Below are positions 17,126 through 26,774 of a DNA stretch of 64,000 bases, in pieces. Below the pieces are notes generated by a model. It was given only the letters and a program-made list of their open reading frames with translations. It had not been told where the DNA came from and made no database searches. The stretch is from Prevotella sp. P3-122 (GTDB lineage: Bacteria > Bacteroidota > Bacteroidia > Bacteroidales > Bacteroidaceae), in NCBI RefSeq assembly GCF_002251365.1, contig NZ_NPJH01000024.1, positions 1-64,000 on the forward strand. The letters are read 5' to 3'. The first letter of the stretch is position 1. Each line of letters opens with the position of its first letter. A program made the translations under genes and the position numbers.

Positions 17126-17365
17126 TTAGTCCTCAAACAAAGACAAAGGACTGCCTTTGTACCATTCTATGTCTGTTGGAAGCCACACGAATCCATAGTA
17201 TTTGTGCTCAATTTCTATTTCCTTTCGTATGTCCTCATCTCTGTATCCATGGTCAATGAGATATCTGATTACCGACACCCTGACGAGGCTTTCCTCTACT
17301 ATGTTCTTCCATGTGCCATAGCCCATGGAATTCATCTTTTTCCGGTGCTCGTTGAGCAGGCGCAT
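17126..17365 (-). pseudogene. short hypothetical fragment, possible tail of a larger protein
   Basis: A 79-codon frame (SLVRVSVIRYLIDHGYRDED, then KYYGFVWLPTDIEWYKGSPL) that looks like genuine protein but begins abruptly and has no signal peptide. It resembles the C-terminal part of DUF4932-type proteins; that match is tentative. The sequence upstream of 17365 shows no continuing frame, so it is probably a truncated remnant beside the REP cluster. Confidence 0.4.
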
Positions 17366-17471
17366 ACCTGCTTTCCTGTATTTCGCCGAAGGTTGTATGA
17401 AGGAATGGCAAAGATAATAAAAATAACGATAATCCCGTCATTCGTAAGTTAAAAATAATTACCCAAAGCAG

Positions 17472-17573
17472 GCTGGTGGTAACTATTCAGCGAATCACGT
17501 AGGCATCATGCGCTGTAAGCGCGGGATTATTGAGAGCCCGTAAATCTAATCGCTGAATAGTTACAGCTGGTGG
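17472..17573. mobile_element. MITE-like element with 15-bp terminal inverted repeats
   Basis: GTAACTATTCAGCGA at 17479-17493 and its exact complement at 17550-17564 bound an 86-bp unit. GCTGGTGG occurs directly outside both ends (17472-17479 and 17566-17573), consistent with an 8-bp target duplication. The interior carries GCGCTGTAAGCGC, the motif found in the REP cluster 500 bp away. It is too short to encode a transposase. Confidence 0.6.
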
Positions 17574-17706
17574 AATAAATGATAACATAAATTAAAAGGA
17601 ATGACGCAATGTTTAATAACTCTCAAAAACATGCATAACCATTGTTAAAAAACTATTTAGGTGCGAACAGTTTACTAAATTTGCATAACAAACCAACCAA
17701 TATTAT

Positions 17707-18666
17707 ATGTTCAAAACTCAAAATTTCTTTCTATTTGCCTACATGCTGCTCATGTCCATAAATGGCTACGGACAGGAAAGGTTTGTTCCTTTCAAGTACG
17801 GCGACTTCAACAGCTGGGTAACCCGTCACGTTAAAGAGTCGGGCATCATAGGTGGCGACACGAAGACGCTATACGAGGTTGGCCCGACACAAAGCATATC
17901 GGGAAATGAGCCATATACCAACAAGGGAGGCTCGCCTTGGGGCACCTCGAACGTCATGGCGAAGGTGTCGGGAATAACAAAGACCAACGTCAGCGTATTT
18001 CGCGAAAAACGGGATGCGGGCTACTGTGCCAAGCTGGTGACACATATCGAGAAGGTGAAAGTGCTGGGGCTCATCAACATAAATGTGCTTGCAGCAGGCT
18101 CGCTCTACCTTGGCGACATGAAGGAACCTATAACCGGCACGAAGGAAGGGCCACAAGCTCTGAACTGGGGTATTCCATTCACGGGACGTCCGAAGGCCCT
18201 GCGCTACGACTACAAGGTCGCCATAGCCAACTCGCCGGACCGCATACGTCTCACAGGCTTCAGCGGCAAGTCCACCATCAAGGGGAAGGACCTTGCTGTG
18301 ACGGTACTGCTGTTGCAGAAGAGGCACGAAGATGCAAAGGGCAACATAACGGCTAAGCGCGTGGGCACGCTGGTCATAACATACGACAAGTCGACACAGG
18401 AATGGAAAAACGGAGCGACATACGAGATATGGTATGGCGACATCAGAAGACGGAAGGACTACAACGCAGAGCTGATGGGGCTGCGATCTACTGACTATGC
18501 GCGCAACAGCCACGGCAAGAGCGTGCCAGTAAAGGAGACAGGCTTCGCTACGGCAGGCGAGAAGCCCACGCACCTGGTGCTGCAGTTCTCGTCAAGTCAT
18601 GGAGGAGCATATATCGGAAGCCCAGGCAATACTTTCTGGGTGGACAACGTTGGACTGGTTTACTGA
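17707..18666 (+). CDS. secreted PCMD-type (putative carbohydrate metabolism domain) protein
   Basis: A 319-aa protein with a signal peptide (FFLFAYMLLMSINGYG). It is followed by a jelly-roll-like domain covering almost the whole chain: FVPFKYGDFNSWVTRHVKES at the front, and HLVLQFSSSHGGAYIGSPG then FWVDNVGLVY at the end. These ends are characteristic of Bacteroidales PCMD proteins, thought to bind or process glycans; activity is not proven. The gene starts a forward run of envelope genes, 21 bp before the next start, so the two are probably co-transcribed. Confidence 0.8.
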   Translation: MFKTQNFFLFAYMLLMSINGYGQERFVPFKYGDFNSWVTRHVKESGIIGGDTKTLYEVGPTQSISGNEPYTNKGGSPWGTSNVMAKVSGITKTNVSVFREKRDAGYCAKLVTHIEKVKVLGLININVLAAGSLYLGDMKEPITGTKEGPQALNWGIPFTGRPKALRYDYKVAIANSPDRIRLTGFSGKSTIKGKDLAVTVLLLQKRHEDAKGNITAKRVGTLVITYDKSTQEWKNGATYEIWYGDIRRRKDYNAELMGLRSTDYARNSHGKSVPVKETGFATAGEKPTHLVLQFSSSHGGAYIGSPGNTFWVDNVGLVY

Positions 18667-18687
18667 CAAATACGGAAAAGATACACT

Positions 18688-19830
18688 ATGAAGACAGCAA
18701 CTACCATCCTGCTAACCATCATTTATGCAGTGTCGGCATGGGGCGAGCCTGCCGACACTACAGCCGCCACTCCACGCAAGTCGTGGGTAAAGAGTTTTCT
18801 GGACTACTTCAACGATGCCAACAAAAACAAGAATAACAAGAAGTTCGACTTCAGCATCATCGGTGGTCCGCACTACAGCACAGATACCGAGCTTGGACTC
18901 GGCCTTGTAGCCGCAGGACTCTACCGCAACCACGATACCGACTCCCTGCTGCCACCATCGAACGTCTCCATCTTCGGCGACGTATCAACGGTTGGCTTCT
19001 ATATGTTAGGAGTGCGCGGCACAAACATCTTTCCACACGACAGATACCGTCTGTCGTACACCACATTCTTCTATTCTTTCCCTTCAGACTTCTGGGGAAT
19101 AGGATTTGACAACGGCAACGACGACGGCAACAAGAGCGAGATGAAGCGATGGCAGGCCAAGGCCAAGGTAACCCTGTTGCGCAAGCTCGGCGACAACCTG
19201 TATGCCGGTCCGTCGGCAACATTCGACTATGTGAGGGGCAGCAGGATTGAGCGACCCGAGCTGCTCGACGGAATGGACAGTGAGACGTGGAACATCGGCC
19301 TAGGACTGTCGGTCGTCTACGACTCACGCGACGTACTCACTAATCCTCATAAGGGTTACTATCTGGACATCTCCCAAAGCGTACGGCCAAAGTTCATGGG
19401 CAACGACTATGCCTTTGCCACTACCGACATACAGGCCGACGGATATTGGCCGACATGGAAAGGCGCTACTCTGGCCGCCGACTTCAGGACTACCCTGAAC
19501 TTCGGCAACCCGTCATGGGCCATGATGGCTCTGCTCGGCAACTCATACTCCATGAGAGGCTACTACGAGGGGCGTTACCGCGACAAACACAAGGCCGAGG
19601 CGCAGATAGAGCTGCGGCAGCACGTGTGGCGGCGCAACGGAATAGTGGTATGGGCAGGACTGGGCACCGTCTTCAGCAAGTTCAGCCAATTGCGCGCCTA
19701 CAGACTGTTGCCAAATGCGGGAATAGGCTACAGATGGGAGTTCAAGAAAGATGTCAACGTGAGGCTCGACTATGGCTTCGGCAAAGGCGGACAAAGCGGA
19801 TTTATATTCAATATCAACGAGGCATTCTGA
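18688..19830 (+). CDS. Omp85/BamA-family outer membrane barrel protein
   Basis: A 380-aa protein with a signal peptide (TILLTIIYAVSAWG) and an amphipathic beta-strand pattern typical of the surface-antigen (Omp85) barrel. GLGLSVVYDSRDVLTNPHKG and SYSMRGYYEGRYRDKHKAEA are the conserved strand and lid-lock regions (RGY in place of VRGF). The last residues end in Phe (FIFNINEAF), as expected for an outer-membrane barrel. There is no room for POTRA domains, so it is a barrel-only member. The cargo is unknown; family members insert proteins or export lipids. It lies 21 bp after the PCMD gene. Confidence 0.85.
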   Translation: MKTATTILLTIIYAVSAWGEPADTTAATPRKSWVKSFLDYFNDANKNKNNKKFDFSIIGGPHYSTDTELGLGLVAAGLYRNHDTDSLLPPSNVSIFGDVSTVGFYMLGVRGTNIFPHDRYRLSYTTFFYSFPSDFWGIGFDNGNDDGNKSEMKRWQAKAKVTLLRKLGDNLYAGPSATFDYVRGSRIERPELLDGMDSETWNIGLGLSVVYDSRDVLTNPHKGYYLDISQSVRPKFMGNDYAFATTDIQADGYWPTWKGATLAADFRTTLNFGNPSWAMMALLGNSYSMRGYYEGRYRDKHKAEAQIELRQHVWRRNGIVVWAGLGTVFSKFSQLRAYRLLPNAGIGYRWEFKKDVNVRLDYGFGKGGQSGFIFNINEAF

Positions 19831-19883
19831 ACCGATAAGCCATGAGGCGACACATTTCAAAACATAACACAAGAAAAAGACTA

Positions 19884-21533
19884 ATGAAAGGACACATACT
19901 CATATCACCCCGACTGATATTCTTCTATGCCTTGACGGCTTTTATGCTGCCAAACATTACGCTATGCCTTACCGAGGGCATGCCCATAGCCGCCTGTGTG
20001 GCAAACGTTATGTTGCCGCTACCTATATATATATGGTTGCTGTCACTATCCGTGAATACAGGCAAGAGCGTATGGTTCATGTTTCCACTAATCTTTCTGG
20101 CGGCCTTCCAGATGGTACTACTCTACCTCTTTGGGCAGGGCATCATTTCGGTGGATATGTTCCTGAACGTCGTGACATCCAATCCTGGCGAAATGGCCGA
20201 ACTGCTTGACAGGCTGTTGCCTGCCGTGATAGGAGTACTGGCCATATACATTCCGCTACTCATCATTGCGGCCATCGCCATCCGCCGTAAGCTGCAGCTG
20301 CACACAAGCTTCCTGCTAATGGCACATAAGGCTACTGCCATTATGCTCCCCTTTGGAGTGGGAGCATTGGCGTGGACATGGGCTACGGTTCCTACATACT
20401 CGCCCACAGATCACCTATATCCTGCGAACGTGCTCTACAACCTTGGATTAGCCGTAGTCAGAGCGCACAACTCTGCAACATACAATGAGCGGGTTGCAGA
20501 CTTCACATTTGGCGCACGCACAAGCCACGGCGACGACAGCACGGAGGTATACATAATGGTCATAGGCGAGACGGCACGCGCAAGCAACTTCGCCATCTAC
20601 GGCTACAACCGTCCTACAACCCCACGCATGTCATCGATGAGCGGCATAGTAGCCTTCGGACGTGCCACAACGCAGTCGAACACCACACACAAGAGCGTTC
20701 CGATGTTGCTGTCAGCGGCATCGGCTGCCGACTACAGCCTGCTCGACAGTCAGAAGGGTATAATGCAGGCTTTCCGTGAGGCAGGCTTCACCACCCTCTT
20801 CCTATCAAACCAACGGCGTAACCACTCATACATAGACTTTCTGGCATCGCAGGCCGACAGCTGCTGGTATGCCGAAAGTGAGAACCATCAAAAAGGAATG
20901 GACTACGACAACATATTGCTGCCACATGTGCGCCGTGCCCTTGACACCTGCCGTGGAAGGCTATTCATCGTGCTCCACACCTATGGTTCCCACTTCTGCT
21001 ACCGAGAGCGATACCCTCGGGAATTTGCCTTCTTCAAGCCCGACATCCGCGACGAGGCCAAGGCCGAGAACCGCGAGGATCTGATAAACGCCTACGACAA
21101 TACCATCCTCTATACCGACTACATACTGGGCGAGATTGCCGACATGCTGCAACAGAGCGGTCGCACAGCGGCCATGATGTACACCAGCGACCATGGCGAG
21201 AACATCTTCGACGACGACCGCAACCTCTTTCTTCATGCCTCGCCACGGCCATCGTGGTACGAGCTGCACGTACCGCTTGTGGTATGGCTCTCGGAAGCCT
21301 ACTCCGTCCGCCATGTCGCTCAAGCCAAAGCTCTTGCCGACAACAGCAAGAAGGAAGTGGAGACAAGCCGCTCGGTATTCCACACCATGACGGGAATGGC
21401 AGGTATCAGTATGGAAGCCAGCGACATGAGTGCAAACCTGGCATCACCAATGTACAGGGAGAAACCACGCAGCTATCTCACCGACCATAACACCCAAACA
21501 GACGCACCTTTCAACACAAAGTGCAATAATTAA
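19884..21533 (+). CDS. phosphoethanolamine transferase (sulfatase-fold, EptA/YhjW type)
   Basis: A membrane enzyme of 549 aa from the ATG at 19884; an upstream ATG at 19842 would add 14 basic residues. Residues about 1-170 carry five membrane helices. The periplasmic sulfatase-fold domain then shows VIGETARASNFAIYGYNRPT, the nucleophile Thr region TQSNTTHKSVPMLLS, and the metal-binding YTSDHGEN near the end. It transfers phosphoethanolamine from phosphatidylethanolamine, usually to lipid A, which lowers sensitivity to cationic peptides; the exact acceptor here is inferred. It follows the barrel gene with a short gap in the same run. Confidence 0.9.
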   Translation: MKGHILISPRLIFFYALTAFMLPNITLCLTEGMPIAACVANVMLPLPIYIWLLSLSVNTGKSVWFMFPLIFLAAFQMVLLYLFGQGIISVDMFLNVVTSNPGEMAELLDRLLPAVIGVLAIYIPLLIIAAIAIRRKLQLHTSFLLMAHKATAIMLPFGVGALAWTWATVPTYSPTDHLYPANVLYNLGLAVVRAHNSATYNERVADFTFGARTSHGDDSTEVYIMVIGETARASNFAIYGYNRPTTPRMSSMSGIVAFGRATTQSNTTHKSVPMLLSAASAADYSLLDSQKGIMQAFREAGFTTLFLSNQRRNHSYIDFLASQADSCWYAESENHQKGMDYDNILLPHVRRALDTCRGRLFIVLHTYGSHFCYRERYPREFAFFKPDIRDEAKAENREDLINAYDNTILYTDYILGEIADMLQQSGRTAAMMYTSDHGENIFDDDRNLFLHASPRPSWYELHVPLVVWLSEAYSVRHVAQAKALADNSKKEVETSRSVFHTMTGMAGISMEASDMSANLASPMYREKPRSYLTDHNTQTDAPFNTKCNN

Positions 21534-21712
21534 CACATTCCATTCTGCAAAAAATGGTAAAACAAGCATAAAAGTAAGGAAAAACATATATCTATTCACG
21601 CCATAGAAGGCCGATTGTCGGCAAAAAACATTATCTTAGCACACTGGTAGGCGAAGCCCAGCTATAGGAATGTCCTCACACTATCATCACCAACATCCGA
21701 TATCAGCATTAT

Positions 21713-22888
21713 ATGGAAACTATAAAAACACTCGTTGAACAATGGTTGCATGCAAGCGGAGCCACAGGCTCACTGCTGCAAATAGCCACCCATGCCATAA
21801 TGGTGGCCTTGGCGGCTCTTGTCGCCATACTATCTGACTGGCTCTGCATAAGAATAGCCGTCCCGCTCACCGTACGGCTCACACGCCATACGAACGCCAT
21901 ATGGGACGACCTCATCTTTAGCGAGAAGGTGCTTCGGTCGGCCTGCCACATCGTTCCAGCCATAGTCATATGGTGGCTGCTGCCGCTGGTATTCAGCGGT
22001 TTCCCCACATGTCAGGAGGTACTCGCAAGGCTGACGGCAATATACATTACAGTAATGGCTCTGCGCACAACACAATGTATGATTGACGGCGTGGCACGCA
22101 TGGACTCCGACCGCCGGTCGTCAGCACAACAGTACTTCCATACATTCTGCGCCGTGATGAGGATTGTCATCTACCTGATGGCCGCCATCGTAATAGTCGC
22201 AATCATAATCGACAAAAGTCCAATGACCCTTATTGCCGGACTGGGAGCAACGTCGGCAATACTCATGCTCGTATTCAAGGACACCATAGAGGGCCTGGTG
22301 GCCGGCATCAGGCTTACGAGCAACGACATGATGCATATCGGCGACTGGATAACAGTGCCGTCGGCAAACGCCAATGGTACGGTGATAGGCATGTCGCTGA
22401 CAACGGTGAAGATACGAAACTTCGACAACACCATTGTCACCATATCGCCGAAGGTGCTCGTTGACGAGGCTTTCTGCAACTGGAAGGGTATGGAGCAGTC
22501 GGATGGTCGACGGGTGGCAAGGCGGCTTCTCTTCGACCAGCACACTATAAGCATTGTTGACAAAGGTCTGGCACAAAGGCTCATCGCCAAAGGATATGCA
22601 ACAGCCGAGGTGCTTGCACAGCCATGCATCAACATGCACCTTTACCGCAAATACATGGAACACTTCGTAGCCTCGCGCAAGGAGGTGAACAGCAACATGA
22701 CATTCATGGTCAGACAAATGGAGCCTACACCATACGGCATGCCCGTGGAGTTCTACTTCTTCCTGCGCGACAAGGAATGGAGGTCTTACGAACACCAAAT
22801 GGCAGACATCATGGAATGGGCACTTGTCATAGCTGCCGATTTCGGACTGAAGATATACCAGATGGGCATAGACAAAACACAGGACTAA
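21713..22888 (+). CDS. MscS-family mechanosensitive channel (YbdG-like)
   Basis: A 391-aa inner-membrane protein. Hydrophobic segments at about 25-45, 75-95 and 140-185 are followed by the pore helix and MscS beta domain: LIAGLGATSAILMLVFKDTI, then EGLVAGIRLTSNDMMHIGDW and GTVIGMSLTTVKIRNFDNTI. The long C-terminal part, with RRVARRLLFDQHTI and GMPVEFYFFLRDKEW, matches the YbdG/MSL-type subgroup. It releases osmolytes when the membrane is stretched. About 180 bp without a gene separate it from the transferase, so it may have its own promoter. Confidence 0.92.
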   Translation: METIKTLVEQWLHASGATGSLLQIATHAIMVALAALVAILSDWLCIRIAVPLTVRLTRHTNAIWDDLIFSEKVLRSACHIVPAIVIWWLLPLVFSGFPTCQEVLARLTAIYITVMALRTTQCMIDGVARMDSDRRSSAQQYFHTFCAVMRIVIYLMAAIVIVAIIIDKSPMTLIAGLGATSAILMLVFKDTIEGLVAGIRLTSNDMMHIGDWITVPSANANGTVIGMSLTTVKIRNFDNTIVTISPKVLVDEAFCNWKGMEQSDGRRVARRLLFDQHTISIVDKGLAQRLIAKGYATAEVLAQPCINMHLYRKYMEHFVASRKEVNSNMTFMVRQMEPTPYGMPVEFYFFLRDKEWRSYEHQMADIMEWALVIAADFGLKIYQMGIDKTQD

Positions 22889-22909
22889 TCTAATAAGGGA
22901 TATGAGATT

Positions 22910-23419
22910 ATGAGAAACATCATCATAACAATGTTGCTTGCGGTCATACTTGCATCATGCGCCTCTACAAGAAAAACAGAGGCTGAGAAACAGGCGAAAG
23001 CCATGGCCATCAAGGCAATGATAGCAGACTCAACGGCAAACAGGACTTTCACTGTAGAGGTGGAATATGTGGTGCCGAGACGTATGGAGTCGCGTTTCCT
23101 CACATCCACCTACACGGTGAGAATATCAGGCGACAGCATAATGAGCAACCTGCCATACTATGGAGTAGCATACAAGGCATCGTTCGAGCGCGAGGGACCG
23201 CTCGACTTCGACGGGCACATAGACAACTACACCATATCATACCCAAAGGAAGGCATAACAAGGGTGAAACTCTTCACAAGGAACAAGTTGGAACGGCTGG
23301 AATACATCTTCGACGTCATGGACGACGGAGATGTGTCCCTCGATGTGTACTCTGCAGACCGCGACCGAATAAACTTCACTGGAGAAATGGTTTTGAGAAA
23401 CCCTTATCCCAACCGATAA
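22910..23419 (+). CDS. DUF4251 lipoprotein
   Basis: A 169-aa lipoprotein: signal peptide IIITMLLAVILASCAS with lipobox LASC. It is followed by a single domain with the family pattern NRTFTVEVEYVVPRR, YTVRISGDSIMSNLPYYGVA, a DFDGHIDNYTISYP-like segment, and NFTGEMVLRNPYP. DUF4251 proteins are anchored in the envelope and of unknown function. The gene starts 21 bp after the channel gene. Confidence 0.88.
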   Translation: MRNIIITMLLAVILASCASTRKTEAEKQAKAMAIKAMIADSTANRTFTVEVEYVVPRRMESRFLTSTYTVRISGDSIMSNLPYYGVAYKASFEREGPLDFDGHIDNYTISYPKEGITRVKLFTRNKLERLEYIFDVMDDGDVSLDVYSADRDRINFTGEMVLRNPYPNR

Positions 23420-23504
23420 CCAAAATGGAACAGAACATAATAGTTTGATGGTGTGTAAGTTATGAACAACCAACATTAAACGTTCAATATTAAACTAAAA
23501 CAAG

Positions 23505-24260
23505 ATGTACTGCACAGACAATTTCTATGGCAACGACAGCGAGACTCTATTCTCCGTGGGGCGGAGATTTCTTACTGGCGACTGCGTGGGAAAAGACCTA
23601 CAGAAGGCAAAGGCCATGCTCACCAAAGCAGCAGAAATGGGACACCCTGTAGCAAGAAAGCTGCTCGACGAGATTGAACAGGAGCACCCAACAGACAATG
23701 GACTTGGCGAATGGAATAAGATGAGAAGCGGACAGATGTACGATTGGTCGGATCCCGTCATAGACAAGAGTCTGAAACGGTCGCGCCTGGCATGCGAGAA
23801 ATTCAACAAGTCGGGCATAGACCATGAGAACTACCGCACTCTGCTCGCCGACATGATACCTGGCGTTGCCGACTCCGTAACGATACTGCCGCCATTCCAT
23901 TGCGACCATGGCAACGGGATTCACCTGGGCGAGGGAGTATTTGTCAACTATAACGCCATGATGCTCGATGCTGGAGACATCACCATAGGCGCAAGAACGA
24001 TTATTGGCCCAAACTGCTCGCTTTACACTCCGCAGCACCCACTTGACTACAAGTTGCGGCGAAAGACATTAGAGACGGCATACCCAATAACCATTGGTGA
24101 GGACTGCTGGCTCGGTGGCAACGTTACCGTATGTCCTGGCGTAACAATAGGTGACAGAACGGTCATCGGGGCAGGAAGTGTGGTTACTCACGACATTCCC
24201 TCTGACTGCATTGCCGCAGGCAATCCTTGCAAGGTCATCAGAAAGGCAGCATCGGAGTAA
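23505..24260 (+). CDS. maltose/galactoside O-acetyltransferase-type protein with N-terminal Sel1 repeat
   Basis: A 251-aa cytosolic protein. Residues about 13-55 form one Sel1-like repeat (GKDLQKAKAMLTKAAEMGHP). Next is a Mac-type N-terminal cap (EWNKMRSGQMYDWSDP), then a left-handed beta-helix: IHLGEGVFVNYNAMMLDAGD, TPQHPLDYKLRRKTLE with the catalytic His region, and VTVCPGVTIGDRTVIGAGSV. Such enzymes move acetyl from acetyl-CoA to sugar hydroxyls. The Sel1 fusion is unusual compared with stand-alone maltose acetyltransferases. The real acceptor cannot be told. Confidence 0.88.
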   Translation: MYCTDNFYGNDSETLFSVGRRFLTGDCVGKDLQKAKAMLTKAAEMGHPVARKLLDEIEQEHPTDNGLGEWNKMRSGQMYDWSDPVIDKSLKRSRLACEKFNKSGIDHENYRTLLADMIPGVADSVTILPPFHCDHGNGIHLGEGVFVNYNAMMLDAGDITIGARTIIGPNCSLYTPQHPLDYKLRRKTLETAYPITIGEDCWLGGNVTVCPGVTIGDRTVIGAGSVVTHDIPSDCIAAGNPCKVIRKAASE

Positions 24261-24294
24261 CCACATAAAATGATGAAAAAAACAAGAAGGGGCC

Positions 24295-25632
24295 TTACCT
24301 CAAGTCAAGTTTACGCCCCCGGTAGAAGTCGAGGAGGCTCGTCTGATACAGATACTCATACTTGGCCTGTATCATATCGCTCTGTGCCTTGAGCATATTG
24401 TTCTTCTGCTCATTAAATTCCGTGATGGTAGCCTTGCCGTTCTCGTATTTTGACTTCGTAAGCTCGAAGGCATCCTCACCGCTCCTCAGAGCCTCAGAGC
24501 AGCTGCACAGTCGCGCATGGGCTGCGATGGCCGCATAGTACACCTGCTGTATCTCCTTATAGAGTGTCTTGCGTGTGTCCTCCAACCTGAGTGTCTGGTT
24601 GTCACGGTCGAGCTTTGCCATCCTTATCTTGTTGCGTGTGGCGAAATGGTTGAAGACTGGTATCGAGAGGCTAACACCAAGGTATTGGCTGAAATTGTTC
24701 TTCAACTGCGTACCGAATGCATCGGCATCAAAGCCTGATGTCTTATAATAATTGGTGCCAAGTCCTCCGTTGAGCGACAGGGTAGGCATATAGTCGCCAC
24801 GGGCAATACGTATACTGTACTCCGAGGCTGACAACCTCAGCTGCTCAGCCTTGATCTGAGGCTTCAAGCCCAAGGCCTCGGCATATACAACATCCGGCAA
24901 TGGCGGAAGAGACGAAGAGAGAGTGTGTGAAGCCACGTCTGGACGTTGTATGCTGAAGCCTTCGGGCGTAGGAAGTTCAAGCAGCTGTGAGAGTGCAAGC
25001 AACGACAGTCTGCAATTATTGTCGGCCTCTGTAGCCGTGAGCCTGCTCTGTGCCAGTTGTGCGTTCTGCTGTGACACCTCTGCCTGGCTGGCCTTTCCGC
25101 TCCTCATCATAGCCTGAAGCCTTGCTGTCTGCATGGAGTCGATGGCTATCTGCCGTCGCGCCACGTCGGCAACCTCCATGTCGTAGAGTATCTGCACATA
25201 AGCCTTGGCCACCTGCATACTAATGTCCTCACGCGCCTTGTCGAGGTCGGCAAGAGATGCGTCAAGGTTCAGTTGCGCCAGCTTTACGGAGTTGACTATC
25301 TTGTTGCCGGAGAATATGGGCACAGAGGCTCCTATGGAGAAAGAGGTGCTTGAGGTATTGGTGTTCTCATAGGTGTTCTGAGCCGTCAGACCTCGCCCGA
25401 ACGAGAAGTTCTGCCCAACCGAGGCATCAACAACAGGCAGGTGGTTGCCGCGGTTGTCGTCCAGCTGTATCTGCTGCTGACGGACAGTATTCTGCTGTTG
25501 CCTGACGGTTATATTATGTTCCAAGGCATAGCTTATGCACTTCTCCAGCGTCCATGGTGTGTCCGTAGACGTCTGTGCATTGGCTGCCATAAGCTGTGCG
25601 CAGGTGCAGAGTATAATAATGAGATTCTTCAT
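24295..25632 (-). CDS. TolC-family outer membrane efflux protein
   Basis: A 445-aa protein with a signal peptide (LIIILCTCAQLMAANA) and two related halves of long coiled coil, as in TolC-type channels: TLEKCISYALEHNITVRQQQ opens the first, and YKEIQQVYYAAIAAHARL then KYENGKATITEFNEQKNNML lie in the second. It forms the outer-membrane duct of a tripartite exporter. It is the last gene of a minus-strand operon: 8 bp after the adaptor gene, which follows two permeases and an ATPase. Confidence 0.95.
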   Translation of the reverse strand: MKNLIIILCTCAQLMAANAQTSTDTPWTLEKCISYALEHNITVRQQQNTVRQQQIQLDDNRGNHLPVVDASVGQNFSFGRGLTAQNTYENTNTSSTSFSIGASVPIFSGNKIVNSVKLAQLNLDASLADLDKAREDISMQVAKAYVQILYDMEVADVARRQIAIDSMQTARLQAMMRSGKASQAEVSQQNAQLAQSRLTATEADNNCRLSLLALSQLLELPTPEGFSIQRPDVASHTLSSSLPPLPDVVYAEALGLKPQIKAEQLRLSASEYSIRIARGDYMPTLSLNGGLGTNYYKTSGFDADAFGTQLKNNFSQYLGVSLSIPVFNHFATRNKIRMAKLDRDNQTLRLEDTRKTLYKEIQQVYYAAIAAHARLCSCSEALRSGEDAFELTKSKYENGKATITEFNEQKNNMLKAQSDMIQAKYEYLYQTSLLDFYRGRKLDLR

Positions 25633-25640
25633 ATAGACGG

Positions 25641-26753
25641 TTATTTATCATTAGTATCAGCTATCACCTGCGGGCCACGTACCTTGTCCTTGGTGGTGAT
25701 GCCACTCTTTATCTCTATGTTCACACCATCGCTCAATCCTGTCACAACCTGCGTGCGGCGATATGTTTTCTGTTCCCCAGTGCCCCCGACAACGTATACA
25801 AAGGTGGAGTCTCCACTGAACTCAATGGCGCTCTCGGGAACAGAGAGGACACCCTCCGCCTTTGCAAGCACTATCTCGGCATTGGCGCTATAGCCAGAGC
25901 GAATCTTTCCGTCACGGACAGCTGTCACGGCGGCCTTTACCTCAAACTGGTTAGCACCATTGTTCTCTACAGCCTTGGGAGAGACATACTCAAGGACGGC
26001 ATCGAACCTCAGGTCCTGCAGCGCACCGACGGTAATCTTCATCGGCATGCCCTCTACGAGTCTTCCCACCTCGGTCTCGTCAATATTTCCGCGGAATATC
26101 AGGTCGTTCATATTGGCTACCGTCGCAATGGTTGTACCATCGTTGAAGGTGTTGCTCAGCACCACTGTGTTTCCGACTTTTACGGGCACGTCAAGTATGA
26201 GTCCCGAGATAGTTGAGCGTATGAGCGTCGAGCTGGCATTGGCGTTGCTCTTCGACACTCCGTCGCGTACAACCTCAAGTGCATCCTGTGCAGCCGCCAT
26301 TTCCTCGCGTGCCTGACTCAGCGCCTGCTTCTGCTTGTCATACTCCTCTTCCGACACCAGCCGCTGGCGGTAGAGGCTCTCCTCGCGGTCGAAGTCCACC
26401 TGCGCCTGCTTGAGATTGATGCCTGCAAGCCTTACGCGTGCCTCGGCGGAGCTGAGCTGCCCCATGTCAGGAATGACCTTCACTTTGGCAATCACCTCTC
26501 CGGCGCTTACCATGTCACCCGCCTGCTTGTACAGATGGGTAATGATACCGCTAATCTGCGGCTTCACGCTTACCTCGTCACGCGGTTCTATCTTTCCCGT
26601 TATGACCGTCACCTTGCTGATGTCGGTAACCTTTGGAGTAAACTCACTATACACCACAGGCTTCGGTTGTGATTTCTGATAGAGGAACACGAATGTTCCG
26701 ATGAATACAACGGCTATGAGTGCCGCCATAATCAGTTTAGAATACTTCTTCAT
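25641..26753 (-). CDS. MacA/HlyD-type periplasmic adaptor
   Basis: A 370-aa membrane-fusion protein: an N-terminal anchor (LIMAALIAVVFIGTFVFLYQ), a barrel-sandwich segment (VSVKPQISGIITHLYKQAGD), a coiled-coil hairpin (residues about 95-170), then a second lipoyl half (STLIRSTISGLILDVPVKVG) and beta-barrel domains. It connects the MacB-type permeases to the TolC channel encoded next. It lies 21 bp downstream of the permease gene. Confidence 0.94.
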   Translation of the reverse strand: MKKYSKLIMAALIAVVFIGTFVFLYQKSQPKPVVYSEFTPKVTDISKVTVITGKIEPRDEVSVKPQISGIITHLYKQAGDMVSAGEVIAKVKVIPDMGQLSSAEARVRLAGINLKQAQVDFDREESLYRQRLVSEEEYDKQKQALSQAREEMAAAQDALEVVRDGVSKSNANASSTLIRSTISGLILDVPVKVGNTVVLSNTFNDGTTIATVANMNDLIFRGNIDETEVGRLVEGMPMKITVGALQDLRFDAVLEYVSPKAVENNGANQFEVKAAVTAVRDGKIRSGYSANAEIVLAKAEGVLSVPESAIEFSGDSTFVYVVGGTGEQKTYRRTQVVTGLSDGVNIEIKSGITTKDKVRGPQVIADTNDK

Positions 26754-26774
26754 ATATTATACTGTTTTTATAAT

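Noticed and set aside
19842..19884. Earlier start of the phosphoethanolamine transferase
   Set aside because: The extra 14 residues are basic and unlike the family; the ATG at 19884 begins the first membrane helix region as usual.
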